DNA from: Phnomibacter ginsenosidimutans
Lineage (GTDB): Bacteria; Bacteroidota; Bacteroidia; Chitinophagales; Chitinophagaceae
Assembly: GCF_009740285.1 (NCBI RefSeq)
Contig: NZ_CP046566.1
Span: 2,910,501-2,974,500 of the forward strand
Reading direction: 5' to 3'
DNA: 64,000 bases
Shown: positions 41,525 through 50,649 of the stretch, in pieces
How positions within the stretch are numbered: the first letter of the stretch is position 1
How the letters are laid out: the number at the start of each line of letters is the position of its first letter
Made by a program: the position numbers and the translations under genes
Notes under the pieces: generated by a model
Told to the model about the DNA's origin: nothing
Databases searched by the model: none
The model's input: the letters and a program-made list of their open reading frames with translations, nothing else

Positions 41525-42364
41525 TTAGGCAATGGAATTGGTCAATGTTCCGATGCCATCGATGTGAATGTGCACCACATCGGCCTGCTGCAATGTAAAG
41601 TCGTTATCAGGAACCACGCAGGTACCGGTCATGAGGTAGCAGCCATGAGGATGACTGTATTCCCGGTACAAAAAAGACACCAGTTCCTGATGCGTTCTCT
41701 TCATTCGGTCGATGCTGGTTGCCCCTTCAAATACGGTGGCACCCATCCTTTCGATGCGCATAGCAATACCTGTGTGTGGAGCAATGGGCTGCGGTAACAC
41801 CAAAATACATGGCCCTATGGCAGCGCTTCCGTCATACATTTTTGCCTGCGGCAAATACAAAGGATTTTCACCCTCAATACTACGACTGCTCATATCGTTC
41901 CCAATAGTATATCCTACTATTTTGCTGGAAGATGTTATTACCAACGTAAGCTCTGGTTCGGGTACATTCCAGCTGCTGTCTTGCCGGATGCGCAATGGCT
42001 GCAAATGCCCCCGTACCCTTGAGGCTGTGGCTTTGAAAAACAGCTCGGGCCGCTCGGCATCGTACACTTTATCGTAAAAGGTAGCGCCGCCGCTTTCCTT
42101 GCTTTCTTCCATGCGGGCTGTTTTGCTGCGCAGATAAGTAACCCCTGCGGCCCATACTTCCTGCGAACCAATGGGTGGCAAAATGGTTTGCTGTTGCAAC
42201 CACTGTTCGTTGCCCGCCACGGCTGTTTGTGCAAGTAGTTGTTGTAAATGCGCATAGGCATCGTCGCGGTTGATGAGTGCATCCCAGCTGCTGTGCATCA
42301 ATACGAAGGCGTTGCCCTGATGCAGCGCTACAATGCCGGCTGATGTGTTGTACAAATGTATCAT
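41525..42364 (-). CDS. FAH-family 2-keto-3-deoxy-acid dehydratase/hydrolase
   Basis: Fumarylacetoacetate-hydrolase superfamily enzyme of 279 residues. The metal ligands are visible: Glu136 and Glu138 in VPEPELTLV, and the Asp in [16 protein letters not shown] (about Asp157), with [11 protein letters not shown] following. The N-terminal [10 protein letters not shown] is typical of the branch containing 2-keto-3-deoxy-D-arabinonate dehydratase and diketo-deoxy-rhamnonate or -fuconate hydrolases. It would act downstream of an acid-sugar dehydratase such as the enolase-superfamily gene at 20154. I start at the ATG at 42364 rather than the TTG 6 bp earlier. It follows the symporter by 42 bp and precedes the divergent DapA gene by 12 bp. 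Confidence 0.87.
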   Translation of the reverse strand: MIHLYNTSAGIVALHQGNAFVLMHSSWDALINRDDAYAHLQQLLAQTAVAGNEQWLQQQTILPPIGSQEVWAAGVTYLRSKTARMEESKESGGATFYDKVYDAERPELFFKATASRVRGHLQPLRIRQDSSWNVPEPELTLVITSSSKIVGYTIGNDMSSRSIEGENPLYLPQAKMYDGSAAIGPCILVLPQPIAPHTGIAMRIERMGATVFEGATSIDRMKRTHQELVSFLYREYSHPHGCYLMTGTCVVPDNDFTLQQADVVHIHIDGIGTLTNSIA

Positions 42365-42406
42365 GGCCAATAAAGTTAATGGGATGACTCTGGCGACCTT
42401 CCTGCA

Positions 42407-43974
42407 CTATGCAGTGCCGCCCGGTACTTTGCGCCGCAGGCTACTCACTACAAGACCTGTGAGAAAAATGCTGAGCGTACCAACTACTATAATCATGTTT
42501 TTGTGCAACGGACTTTGCCATGCGGCCAACGATCCCGTAAGCTTGGGAGAAAAACTCATCCACAAAATGATGAGGATACCAATCACAACGGCCGTTACCG
42601 CTGCTGCATTGCCTGCTTTTTTACTGATAAGACCCAGCAAAAATAAACCCAGCATGCCACCGGCAAAAATGCCGCTCAGCTCCCACCATACATCGAGCAG
42701 ACTTTTGGCACCAATCATGGCAAGACCTGTACACAAACCAATTACGCCAAACACAACCGTAAAAATGTGCAGTAAACGCAGTTGTTGTTTATCGGTGCTA
42801 TGCTTTCGAAAATATTTTCCGTAAATGTCTACAGTAAACACTGTGGCAGATGCATTCATGTTGCTGCTAATGGTACTCATAGCTGCAGACAACAGCGCTG
42901 ATACAATAAGCCCCACCAAACCAGTTGGAATATGATTGACCATGAAGAATGGCAACACTTTATCGCCGTAATCTGCAGGCTGTAAACTATTGGCCAGCTG
43001 CTGCAAGGCCTGCGGCGTAGCGGCCGCACCCAACCTTTCTGTCGCCACCTGTAGTTTAATCGGCTCAATCAACGCGGGTTGCGCCTGATAGAAAGCATAC
43101 AATGCTGTGCCAATCAAAAAGAACAATAAGGAAGCAGGCACATACATCCACACACACAACCAAACCGATTTACGGGCCTGCCGTTCGTTGCTGGCTGTAT
43201 GGTAGCGTTGGATATAGTTTTGGTCCATGCCAAAATTGTTGAGGTTGATGAAGAAGCCATACAACAACACCACCCAAAAAGTACTGCTGGTAAAGTCCGG
43301 CGCCATGCTGCCAAGGCTGATTTTATCATCGGCCATGGCGGTCTTTGCAATGCTGGTAATACCACCAGGCACTTGCTGCCACAGCAACCACAAAATGAGC
43401 ACGGCACCTAGCGTTTTAATAATGCCTTGCGCCACTTCCGTCCAGATAACGGCTTCCATTCCACCCAGCACGGTATATACAATAATGCAGGCACCCATCA
43501 CCAGCATAATAGATTGCATACTGAAACCGGTAAGTGCTTGCAGGCTTAGTGCGATGCCAAAAAGATAGAGCCCATGCGGGCAAATTGTGTCAGCAAAAAA
43601 CAAACTACTGCATAGGTTCGGGCCCAGGGGCCAAAGCGTTTTTCCAAATGTGTGTACGCAGAAATTTCGCCGGTGCTCCGGTAAAAGGGTACAAAATATT
43701 TTGCTGCTACCCATGCTGCCAGGGGCATAGAGATGCTGAACACAAATGCATTCCAGTTACTGCCAAAAGCTTTGCCGGGTACACCCAAAAAAGTATTGCT
43801 GCTTAAAAATGTGGCATAAATAGAAAGACCAATAGCCCAGCCGGGTATACGGCCCGATGCCTTGGTAAACTGCTCAGTGTTTTTATTTCTTTTCGAAAAA
43901 TAAACACCAATGGCTACCATGGCCAGCATGTACACGGCAATTACTGCCAGGTCTATCAATGGCAAATTGTGCAT
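42407..43974 (-). CDS. sodium:solute symporter (SLC5/SSS), frameshifted
   Basis: Inner-membrane Na+ symporter, about 522 residues if repaired. The first part (LPLIDLAVIAVYMLAMVAIG, FTKASGRIPGWAIGLSI, FLSSNTFLGVPGKAFGSNW) ends in QFARMGSIF and then a premature stop at 43546. The rest continues one frame over as GIALSLQALTGFSMQSIML and runs to 42407, including the core STISSNMNASATVFTVDIYG. The break is the A5 run at 43559-43563 (T5 on the coding strand); one extra base gives RMGSIFFGIALSLQ. All helices are present across the two pieces, so this looks like a homopolymer error. It probably imports the sugar acid or monosaccharide processed by the downstream FAH/DapA genes. Confidence 0.88.
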
Positions 43975-44022
43975 CGTTGTTGTTTGGTGTTGCTGTGCCG
44001 TTTTGGTTGCAGCAACTATGGG

Positions 44023-47000
44023 TTAATCATCTGATGTGGTGGCGTCCGATTCGTGGGCACCCGGCCATTGCTTGTTCACTATTTCCTGCAGTGTCAGTTT
44101 GGATGGATCCACTACTACATGCTTGATTCTTTCTCTTCGCCATGTGTACACAATGTGCACCAATCCGTCTTTCGTTTGTATAACCGAAGGGTACGAATAC
44201 TGGCTGATGGGTGAATCTTCCAGTATCAATGCTGCATACCAGGTTTTACCATTGTTGGTAATGCTCACATTCAGTGGTGTGCGGGGCCCCTTCCCTTTTA
44301 CCCAACTGTTGGTGGGCAGCAAGTGGTTGTACACCAACAACTGCCGGCCATCCTGCAGCGTAACGGCATCGGTGCCAGAGTTGTTGTTGGGCAATGGGCT
44401 GGCTTGCATGGGCGACCATGTTTTGCCGCCATCATGACTCCATGTTTCATTCAACGTGGTATTGCGGCTGCGGCAAAGCAATTGCAGCCGGCCATCTTTA
44501 TATTGCAAAATGCTGGGCTGAATGGCTTGTGTTGGATTGGCATCATTCAGTGCTTCTGTTTTGGTCCATGTTTTACCGTAATCACGGGTCATTTCTATGT
44601 GTGCTTTCCATCCGTTTTTTTCGGTGCTCGACGGACACATCAATACCCCGTTTATCATGACGGGTTTGTTTTTGATGGGCCCCAAAAATCCTTCCGGCAA
44701 TGCTTCACGTTTGCTCCAGGTGTAGCCATGGTCTTTGCTACGCATCATCCAACCAGTCCATCCTGCTACATTGGGGCCAATTTTGTAAAACAACAATAGC
44801 TCACCGTTATCAGCATAGTACAACACAGGATTATACGTCGGATATCTTGTAGAATCATTGAGCACACCATCGGCAACCATGTTGGGTGTTGTCCATTGGC
44901 CATTGCGTAAATGACTGGTGTAAATGCACACATCTTTATTACCTTCCTTGGTACCGCCAAACCATGCTGCTATCAACCCTGATGGTGTTTCAGCAATGGT
45001 AGCTGCATGGCTTTCTGGAAAAGAAGCTCTCTCGAAAATGAATTCATCTTTTACAATGCCCTGTTTGAAAGGTTTGTTGCGTACAAAATGATAGGTGCCC
45101 GATGGAATGTTAATTTGCAGCAGGCCTTTTTCCAGCTTACCAATACTGATATAATTGTAGGCCGTCAGTGGCTTGCCGTTTTCCGTAATTTCTTCTACTG
45201 CTGTTGCAGGTATGTACACTTGGGCGCTACTGTTGGCAGGAATAGTGATGTGCCATTCAAACTTTGACTCAGTGTTTTTCCAATGGCTGGCAATGCTACC
45301 ATGCATGCTTTCATAGGCCGCCTTCACTTCTTTCAAGCCAGCGGGTATAGTAGGTTTCATAATTACTTTTTTGAAACCTACTTCAGATTTATGACTGCGA
45401 ATGCCAGCGAGGTTTTCATAGAACCAGGTAATCAAATCGCCCAGCAACATCACGTGGTTTTGACTGTTCATGCCGGGGTCGGCCGTGTTGCCATTCCACA
45501 ATTCCCAAATGGTAGTGGCACCATTGGCCGCCATATAGCCCCAACTCGGATAAGTATTGTTGGACGCAATGGTATACGCCAGTTCGGGATAGCCATACTC
45601 GGTAAGGCCACGCATCAACCATTGCGAACCAATGAGCCCGGTGCTGATGTGATCGTGGTTTTCGACATGCACTTTGTGCCTTATTTTTTCGAAAACTGCA
45701 CTGCGTAATGAATCGGGACATATACCGAAGTACAAAGGCAGCAGGTTGGCAGTAACAGTATTGTTGCTGTATTGCTTGAGTGCAGGCCGGTAAAACTTTT
45801 CCTGAAATGCAATACGAATGCTGTCACTCAACTTGCCGAAGTAAGCAGCATCTTCAGGCAGTTGCTGCATGCCAGCAAAGCGCTGCATGTACGAGAGCAA
45901 TTTGTAATAGTATGCTGTAGCTATCAACTGGCCATCGGTTTGGCGGCTGCTGTCTTTTGAGTGAATCAAATGCAAGGCTTCGGGAGGCACACACCAGTCG
46001 CCATATTTGTCTTTCGTCATGATGTATTGCTTCATGAATTTTTCTTTCATGTACATCATCCACTTTTTCATGCTGGCATAATGCTTCCGAATCGGCATAT
46101 CATCGCCATACTGATTGTACAAATGATTGCTGATAAAAATAAATGCCGCTGGCCAGGTTACATCATCGGTATAATAATTCCAGAATGCAGGAGCCACATC
46201 AGGAATGCTACCTGCAGTTGTTTGGCTTTCTTCTATGTCCTGCATCCATTTGGCATAGAGTTTCGCATTGTCAAACACAAAACTTTCACCCTGTGCTCCT
46301 ACTGTTCTGTCGCCCAACCAAGGCTGGCGTTCGTTGCGCTGCGGGCAATCAACCGGCATGCCTTTGTAATTGCTGGCAATGCCCCACCACGCATTTTGAT
46401 ACACTTGATTAATCACTGCATTGGAAGTAGAAAAACGTCCCGTAGTAGTCAATGCATCGTACACCAACTCGCCGCTAAACTGTGCCAGCTGTGGTGTGCC
46501 AGGAAATGCACTTACTTCCACATAGCGAAAACCATGGTAAACAAATGATGGCCGCCAACCGTTGGCATCTATCGCATGATTGCCGAAAAAATATTTATCA
46601 GTCACCTTTGCATCCCGCAAGTTGGCAACAAACAATTCGCCATTCGGTTGCAGGCTTTCAGCAAAGCGCAACACAATGCTGTCGCCTTTTTTGCCCGCAA
46701 TATTTTTCAGGCGCATCCATCCCGAAAAATTTTGCCCCATGTCAATGATGTATCTGCCGGATGCATTTTTGCGGATGGATTTTGGTTGAATAATCTTCAT
46801 CACTTGCATGGATTCTGTCGACTGTGCCTGCAATTTCCCATCGGGTGCTGTTACAAGATTGGCCTGCATCCATTTCGATGCATCGAAGGCTGCAGTTGTC
46901 CAACCGGGCCATTCTTTTCTTGCATCATATTCTTCACCATCGTATTCGTTGTTGCTGCGAATGGCACCATCCACATTCAGTTTCCAGCTTTCGTCGCTCA

Positions 47001-47820
47001 GCACCCATTGCTTGCTACCATCTGCATATTCCAGTTGCAGTTGCAGCAGCAGTTTGGGGAAACCAAAGTTGTTGTGCTTGTGTGTTTTATAGTTTTGGCG
47101 CATGGTAAAAAAACGGCCATTGCCCAGCACCACGCCAATAGCGTTGTTGCCTGCTTTCAATGCTGTGGTTACATCATGCGTGTTGTACAACACCGTTTTC
47201 CGATAGTCAGTAGGATTGGGCGCCAACACCTGATTGCCAATTTTTTTTCCATTGATGTACAACTCATACATCCCCATACCGGCTATGTGTACAGTAGCCC
47301 TCTTCAAAGCAGGCTTGGCAGAAAAGCTTTTGCGCAAATACCGTGCACTCAACCGCGACCACTGGCTGATGCTATCCCACGGTGAAGCCTGATCGTAACC
47401 AATCCATTTGGCTTTCCAATCGGATGATTGAAAAAGACCGGTACTAAATTCGGATGATAACGTAACTGGATTGCTGCTCTTGTTTGTCCAAGCCAATACT
47501 TTCCAATAATAGCGGCTACCCGATTGCAACGCCGCACCATTGTACCGAATGTGTATGCTTTGGCTGCCAGCTACTTTTCCCGAATTCCAAACATCAGCTT
47601 TGTTGGCCGCCAGTGCAGCCTTGCTACTGCTCACCAGCACTTGATAATGCGTTTGCTGTACATTTCTTTCCTGGCTGATGAGCTGCCAGCTAAAGCGGGG
47701 TTGAGCTACATCAATGCCTTGCGGATTGCTCAACATTTCGCAACGCAATTGTTGCAAGCGGGCTTGTGCAGACAGCTGCAACGAAAACAACACCGCTAAC
47801 AGAGAAAAAAATGTACGCAT
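44023..47820 (-). CDS. GH78 alpha-L-rhamnosidase fused to a sialidase-like beta-propeller
   Basis: Exported 1265-residue bimodular enzyme. A signal peptide (RTFFSLLAVLFSLQLSAQ) leads to the GH78 layout: N-terminal beta-domains (RFSWQLISQERNVQQTHYQV; GMGMYELYINGKKIGNQVLA) and the (alpha/alpha)6 barrel with the acidic motif DCPQRNERQPWLGDR (about 485-500) and GDWCVPPE. It ends with a beta-domain near residue 890 (FHFVRNKPF-like). The last ~360 residues form a sialidase-type propeller (FPESHAATIAETPSGLIAAWFGG; Asp-box repeats RSKDHGYTWS, MTRDYGKTWT, WSHDGGKTWS, TNNGKTW). Joining both activities suggests sequential removal of rhamnose and the next residue. The propeller may be a hydrolase or a lyase; the identity is not certain. 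Confidence 0.87.
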   Translation of the reverse strand: MRTFFSLLAVLFSLQLSAQARLQQLRCEMLSNPQGIDVAQPRFSWQLISQERNVQQTHYQVLVSSSKAALAANKADVWNSGKVAGSQSIHIRYNGAALQSGSRYYWKVLAWTNKSSNPVTLSSEFSTGLFQSSDWKAKWIGYDQASPWDSISQWSRLSARYLRKSFSAKPALKRATVHIAGMGMYELYINGKKIGNQVLAPNPTDYRKTVLYNTHDVTTALKAGNNAIGVVLGNGRFFTMRQNYKTHKHNNFGFPKLLLQLQLEYADGSKQWVLSDESWKLNVDGAIRSNNEYDGEEYDARKEWPGWTTAAFDASKWMQANLVTAPDGKLQAQSTESMQVMKIIQPKSIRKNASGRYIIDMGQNFSGWMRLKNIAGKKGDSIVLRFAESLQPNGELFVANLRDAKVTDKYFFGNHAIDANGWRPSFVYHGFRYVEVSAFPGTPQLAQFSGELVYDALTTTGRFSTSNAVINQVYQNAWWGIASNYKGMPVDCPQRNERQPWLGDRTVGAQGESFVFDNAKLYAKWMQDIEESQTTAGSIPDVAPAFWNYYTDDVTWPAAFIFISNHLYNQYGDDMPIRKHYASMKKWMMYMKEKFMKQYIMTKDKYGDWCVPPEALHLIHSKDSSRQTDGQLIATAYYYKLLSYMQRFAGMQQLPEDAAYFGKLSDSIRIAFQEKFYRPALKQYSNNTVTANLLPLYFGICPDSLRSAVFEKIRHKVHVENHDHISTGLIGSQWLMRGLTEYGYPELAYTIASNNTYPSWGYMAANGATTIWELWNGNTADPGMNSQNHVMLLGDLITWFYENLAGIRSHKSEVGFKKVIMKPTIPAGLKEVKAAYESMHGSIASHWKNTESKFEWHITIPANSSAQVYIPATAVEEITENGKPLTAYNYISIGKLEKGLLQINIPSGTYHFVRNKPFKQGIVKDEFIFERASFPESHAATIAETPSGLIAAWFGGTKEGNKDVCIYTSHLRNGQWTTPNMVADGVLNDSTRYPTYNPVLYYADNGELLLFYKIGPNVAGWTGWMMRSKDHGYTWSKREALPEGFLGPIKNKPVMINGVLMCPSSTEKNGWKAHIEMTRDYGKTWTKTEALNDANPTQAIQPSILQYKDGRLQLLCRSRNTTLNETWSHDGGKTWSPMQASPLPNNNSGTDAVTLQDGRQLLVYNHLLPTNSWVKGKGPRTPLNVSITNNGKTWYAALILEDSPISQYSYPSVIQTKDGLVHIVYTWRRERIKHVVVDPSKLTLQEIVNKQWPGAHESDATTSDD

Positions 47821-47850
47821 ACTATTGAGCTGAAAAGTTGAAGAATAAAG

Positions 47851-50649
47851 TCATGTGTAAAGCCCTTGCAGGATCTTTTCGTAGTCGTAAAAAATATTTT
47901 TGAAGCCCATTGGGCCAGTGGTTTCATTGCGTTGTGTTTTGGTACCAATACTGCTGATGCCATGCATAAAAGAAATATCACCCGGTGGAAACAATGGTTC
48001 GTAATTGTGCCACTGATCCGTTTTCCAAGCAGGCGTAAACAAACGCAGGAAAATATTTTCTGTTTCGCAAACAACAGTAAAGCGATTGCTTTTGCTGAAA
48101 AAATAACCGCCATAAAAACGGGAATGATAGCCTTTGAACTCAGGATACAACCACGGGCTCTCTCCAGTTTCAGCATTATTGTAGGTTTTGCTCCATACAC
48201 CAAACTGATTGCCCTTCATTCTGTTTTTCCAAACACGATACGGGCCATCGCCCATATAGGTAACGGATTGTACTTCCTTTTCCGGAAATGAAAAATTGAT
48301 GCCCGCAAAATTGGTAAAGTAGGCAGATGGAAAGTATTGCACTTGCAGCTTTACCCAACCCGATGGATAAATGGTCCAACTGATGTTGTTGTAATGGCTT
48401 TGCTTGTTGTATTGCGTTTGCAACACAACAGAATCGCCGGAAGCTGTTACCTGCAAAGCACCCAGATTATTCACTGCATCTTGCAACACTGGTCCATTGT
48501 GCAAAGGCAGTACACCCTTTGCATTGCTCACAGATTGCATGATGCCATTGTATTTATTGAACTGAATGGTTACATCACTCACCCGAACTTGCAGCATTGA
48601 ATCTTGCTCCTGCAGTTGAATAGCATGTGGCCCTTTTATGCTGCGCATTCTTGAACCGATTGCAGCTGGCTGATGAATCGGGTAAGTCCAGGTAAACAGT
48701 TCCTGCTGTTGCGCATCTGTAATGCTGAGATACAAAACATCGTATTCCATCCAGTTGGCAGGCAGGTTTAATTGAAGCGTCGCTTTGGTGAGTGGTGCAG
48801 CATCAGGCATCGGTGCAGTACCATTCACTTCATTCGTACTGCGTACATCAATCCTTTTCAATTTCCAACGCAGTTGGCAAGTGTTCAAATTGGTAAAATG
48901 ATACCGGTTTTCAACAGTAAAACTTCCATCGAAATCGGGTGTCATTTCTCTTCGCTCAATAAATACCGGACTCCAGATTTGTTTGATGGCAAAATAGCTG
49001 CCTTCTTTTTCATGATGAGGACCTACGATACCATCCGCAGCCCGATGTTTATCTGTATCCAGCGAATCATTTTTGTCTTTTCGAACAACAGCATTGTCGG
49101 CAAAGTCCCACAAAAAACCACCGGCACTCAGTGGGTTGTGCCACATGTGTTGCCAGTAATCTTCTAAGCCGGCACCATGTCCCCCATCAAACTGCCCATG
49201 CAAAAATTCAGTAGGCATTACTATCTCATTGCCATTGTCGTAATTGCCAATGCCATAGTTGTACTCACGGTAGTGTTGTGTTTCTACACCATTGTACAAC
49301 TCCCATGGATGTACAACTGGCCGCTGCTGCAAATCATATTGTGTAAAGTATGCATCGAGTTCACGGTTGTGCCCGCCCTCATTGCCATTGGCCCACAACA
49401 CAATGGATGGATGATGCGCATCATGCAACATCATTTCTTTCAACAGCTTTTTCCCGGTAGGCGTATCGTAGTGGCCATGCCAGCCCGCCAACTCATCCAT
49501 AACAAACAAACCCAACGAATCACACACATCCAGGAAATGATCATCAGGAGGATAATGACTCATTCGAACAGCATTCATGTTCATGCTTTTGATGAGCTGC
49601 ACATCTTCCACACTAATGCGATAGCTGGTGGTGCGGCCCGTTTCCGGACGAAATGCATGCCGGTTCACGCCTTTGAATTTCATCTTGACGCCATTTACAT
49701 AAATGCCGTCCCGTTGCTTTAGCTCAACCGTTCTGAAACCAACTTTCTTGCGTATGCTGTGCAGCAGTTTTCCCTCTTGATAAATGGAGAAAATCGCTGT
49801 GTATAAATACGGCGTTTCGGATGTCCATTGCCGTGGTTGCGTCAGCGTTCCTGTCAACAGCATTTCGCCGGGCCTTTCCGGATGCACATTCTTCCCTTCA
49901 AAAATGGATACCGTTTTTCCTGTTGCATCCAGCAGTTGCACTTTGGCTTGAATGGCTTGTTGGCTATTGCTGTTAAGTGTAGCAAAAAAACTACCATCAG
50001 CTTCTGCTCTCCATGCTACTTTACTTATGTGTACTGCAGGCAATACTTCCAACCACACCGGGCGAAAAATGCCGCCAAAAATCCAAAAGTCAGCCAGCCT
50101 TTCTGCTGCGTTTACAGAAGCGTTGGCAGAATGCTTCGATACTTTTACTTCCAGCAAATTTTCTTTGCCGTACTTCAGCAAATTGCTCACGTTGTATTTG
50201 AATGCATAAAAGGCCCCCTGATGAATTTCGCCAGCCTTCTGTCCATTCATGGTTACTTCGGCATCCGTCATTACGCCTTCAAACACCAAATTGATTTGCT
50301 TTCCTTTCCAGGCGATTGGCGCATTAAAACGGTGCTTGTACAAACCCTGCTCTTTCCCTCTTACACTGTCTTTGGAAAAGCCATAATCATACTTACCAAA
50401 CCCTTGCAACTCCCAACAAGATGGTACAGCAATCTTTGTCCACTTATTGGCATTCATGCCAGCTGTACACATAAAATCCCATTGTACCGTTGCATCGCTG
50501 CCAGTGCCAGAGAGATATATTTTTTCGGTTTCTTGTGCGTTAGCTGAAAGTGAAAAAAACATCAAGTTGTAAAAGCAACAGACCAACACAAAAAACATGT
50601 GCTGGTTATTGCGCCAAAATGAAAAAAATGTATGGATAAACCTGATCAT
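47851..50649 (-). CDS. GH2 beta-glycosidase
   Basis: Exported retaining GH2 enzyme of 932 residues, probably a beta-galactosidase, beta-glucuronidase or beta-mannosidase. A hydrophobic export segment (MFFVLVCCFYNLMFFSLSANAQ, in part) leads to a jelly roll, an immunoglobulin-like domain and a TIM barrel. Acid/base Glu424 lies in VLWANGNEGGH and the likely nucleophile Glu481 in IVMPTEFLHGQFDGG. The unusual GNEGGH in place of GNE(A/S)G marks a separate GH2 subgroup from the LacZ-type gene at 16732. I start at the ATG at 50649, which overlaps the stop of the upstream glycosidase (ATGA); a longer frame upstream is out of context. The nucleophile motif is inferred by position, so the substrate is open. 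Confidence 0.88.
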   Translation of the reverse strand: MIRFIHTFFSFWRNNQHMFFVLVCCFYNLMFFSLSANAQETEKIYLSGTGSDATVQWDFMCTAGMNANKWTKIAVPSCWELQGFGKYDYGFSKDSVRGKEQGLYKHRFNAPIAWKGKQINLVFEGVMTDAEVTMNGQKAGEIHQGAFYAFKYNVSNLLKYGKENLLEVKVSKHSANASVNAAERLADFWIFGGIFRPVWLEVLPAVHISKVAWRAEADGSFFATLNSNSQQAIQAKVQLLDATGKTVSIFEGKNVHPERPGEMLLTGTLTQPRQWTSETPYLYTAIFSIYQEGKLLHSIRKKVGFRTVELKQRDGIYVNGVKMKFKGVNRHAFRPETGRTTSYRISVEDVQLIKSMNMNAVRMSHYPPDDHFLDVCDSLGLFVMDELAGWHGHYDTPTGKKLLKEMMLHDAHHPSIVLWANGNEGGHNRELDAYFTQYDLQQRPVVHPWELYNGVETQHYREYNYGIGNYDNGNEIVMPTEFLHGQFDGGHGAGLEDYWQHMWHNPLSAGGFLWDFADNAVVRKDKNDSLDTDKHRAADGIVGPHHEKEGSYFAIKQIWSPVFIERREMTPDFDGSFTVENRYHFTNLNTCQLRWKLKRIDVRSTNEVNGTAPMPDAAPLTKATLQLNLPANWMEYDVLYLSITDAQQQELFTWTYPIHQPAAIGSRMRSIKGPHAIQLQEQDSMLQVRVSDVTIQFNKYNGIMQSVSNAKGVLPLHNGPVLQDAVNNLGALQVTASGDSVVLQTQYNKQSHYNNISWTIYPSGWVKLQVQYFPSAYFTNFAGINFSFPEKEVQSVTYMGDGPYRVWKNRMKGNQFGVWSKTYNNAETGESPWLYPEFKGYHSRFYGGYFFSKSNRFTVVCETENIFLRLFTPAWKTDQWHNYEPLFPPGDISFMHGISSIGTKTQRNETTGPMGFKNIFYDYEKILQGLYT

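Noticed and set aside
46576-47385. 269-codon plus-strand open frame opposite the GH78 fusion
   Set aside because: Antisense shadow; no signal, domain or start context.
49828-50547. 239-codon plus-strand open frame opposite the second GH2
   Set aside because: Antisense shadow of conserved GH2 sequence.
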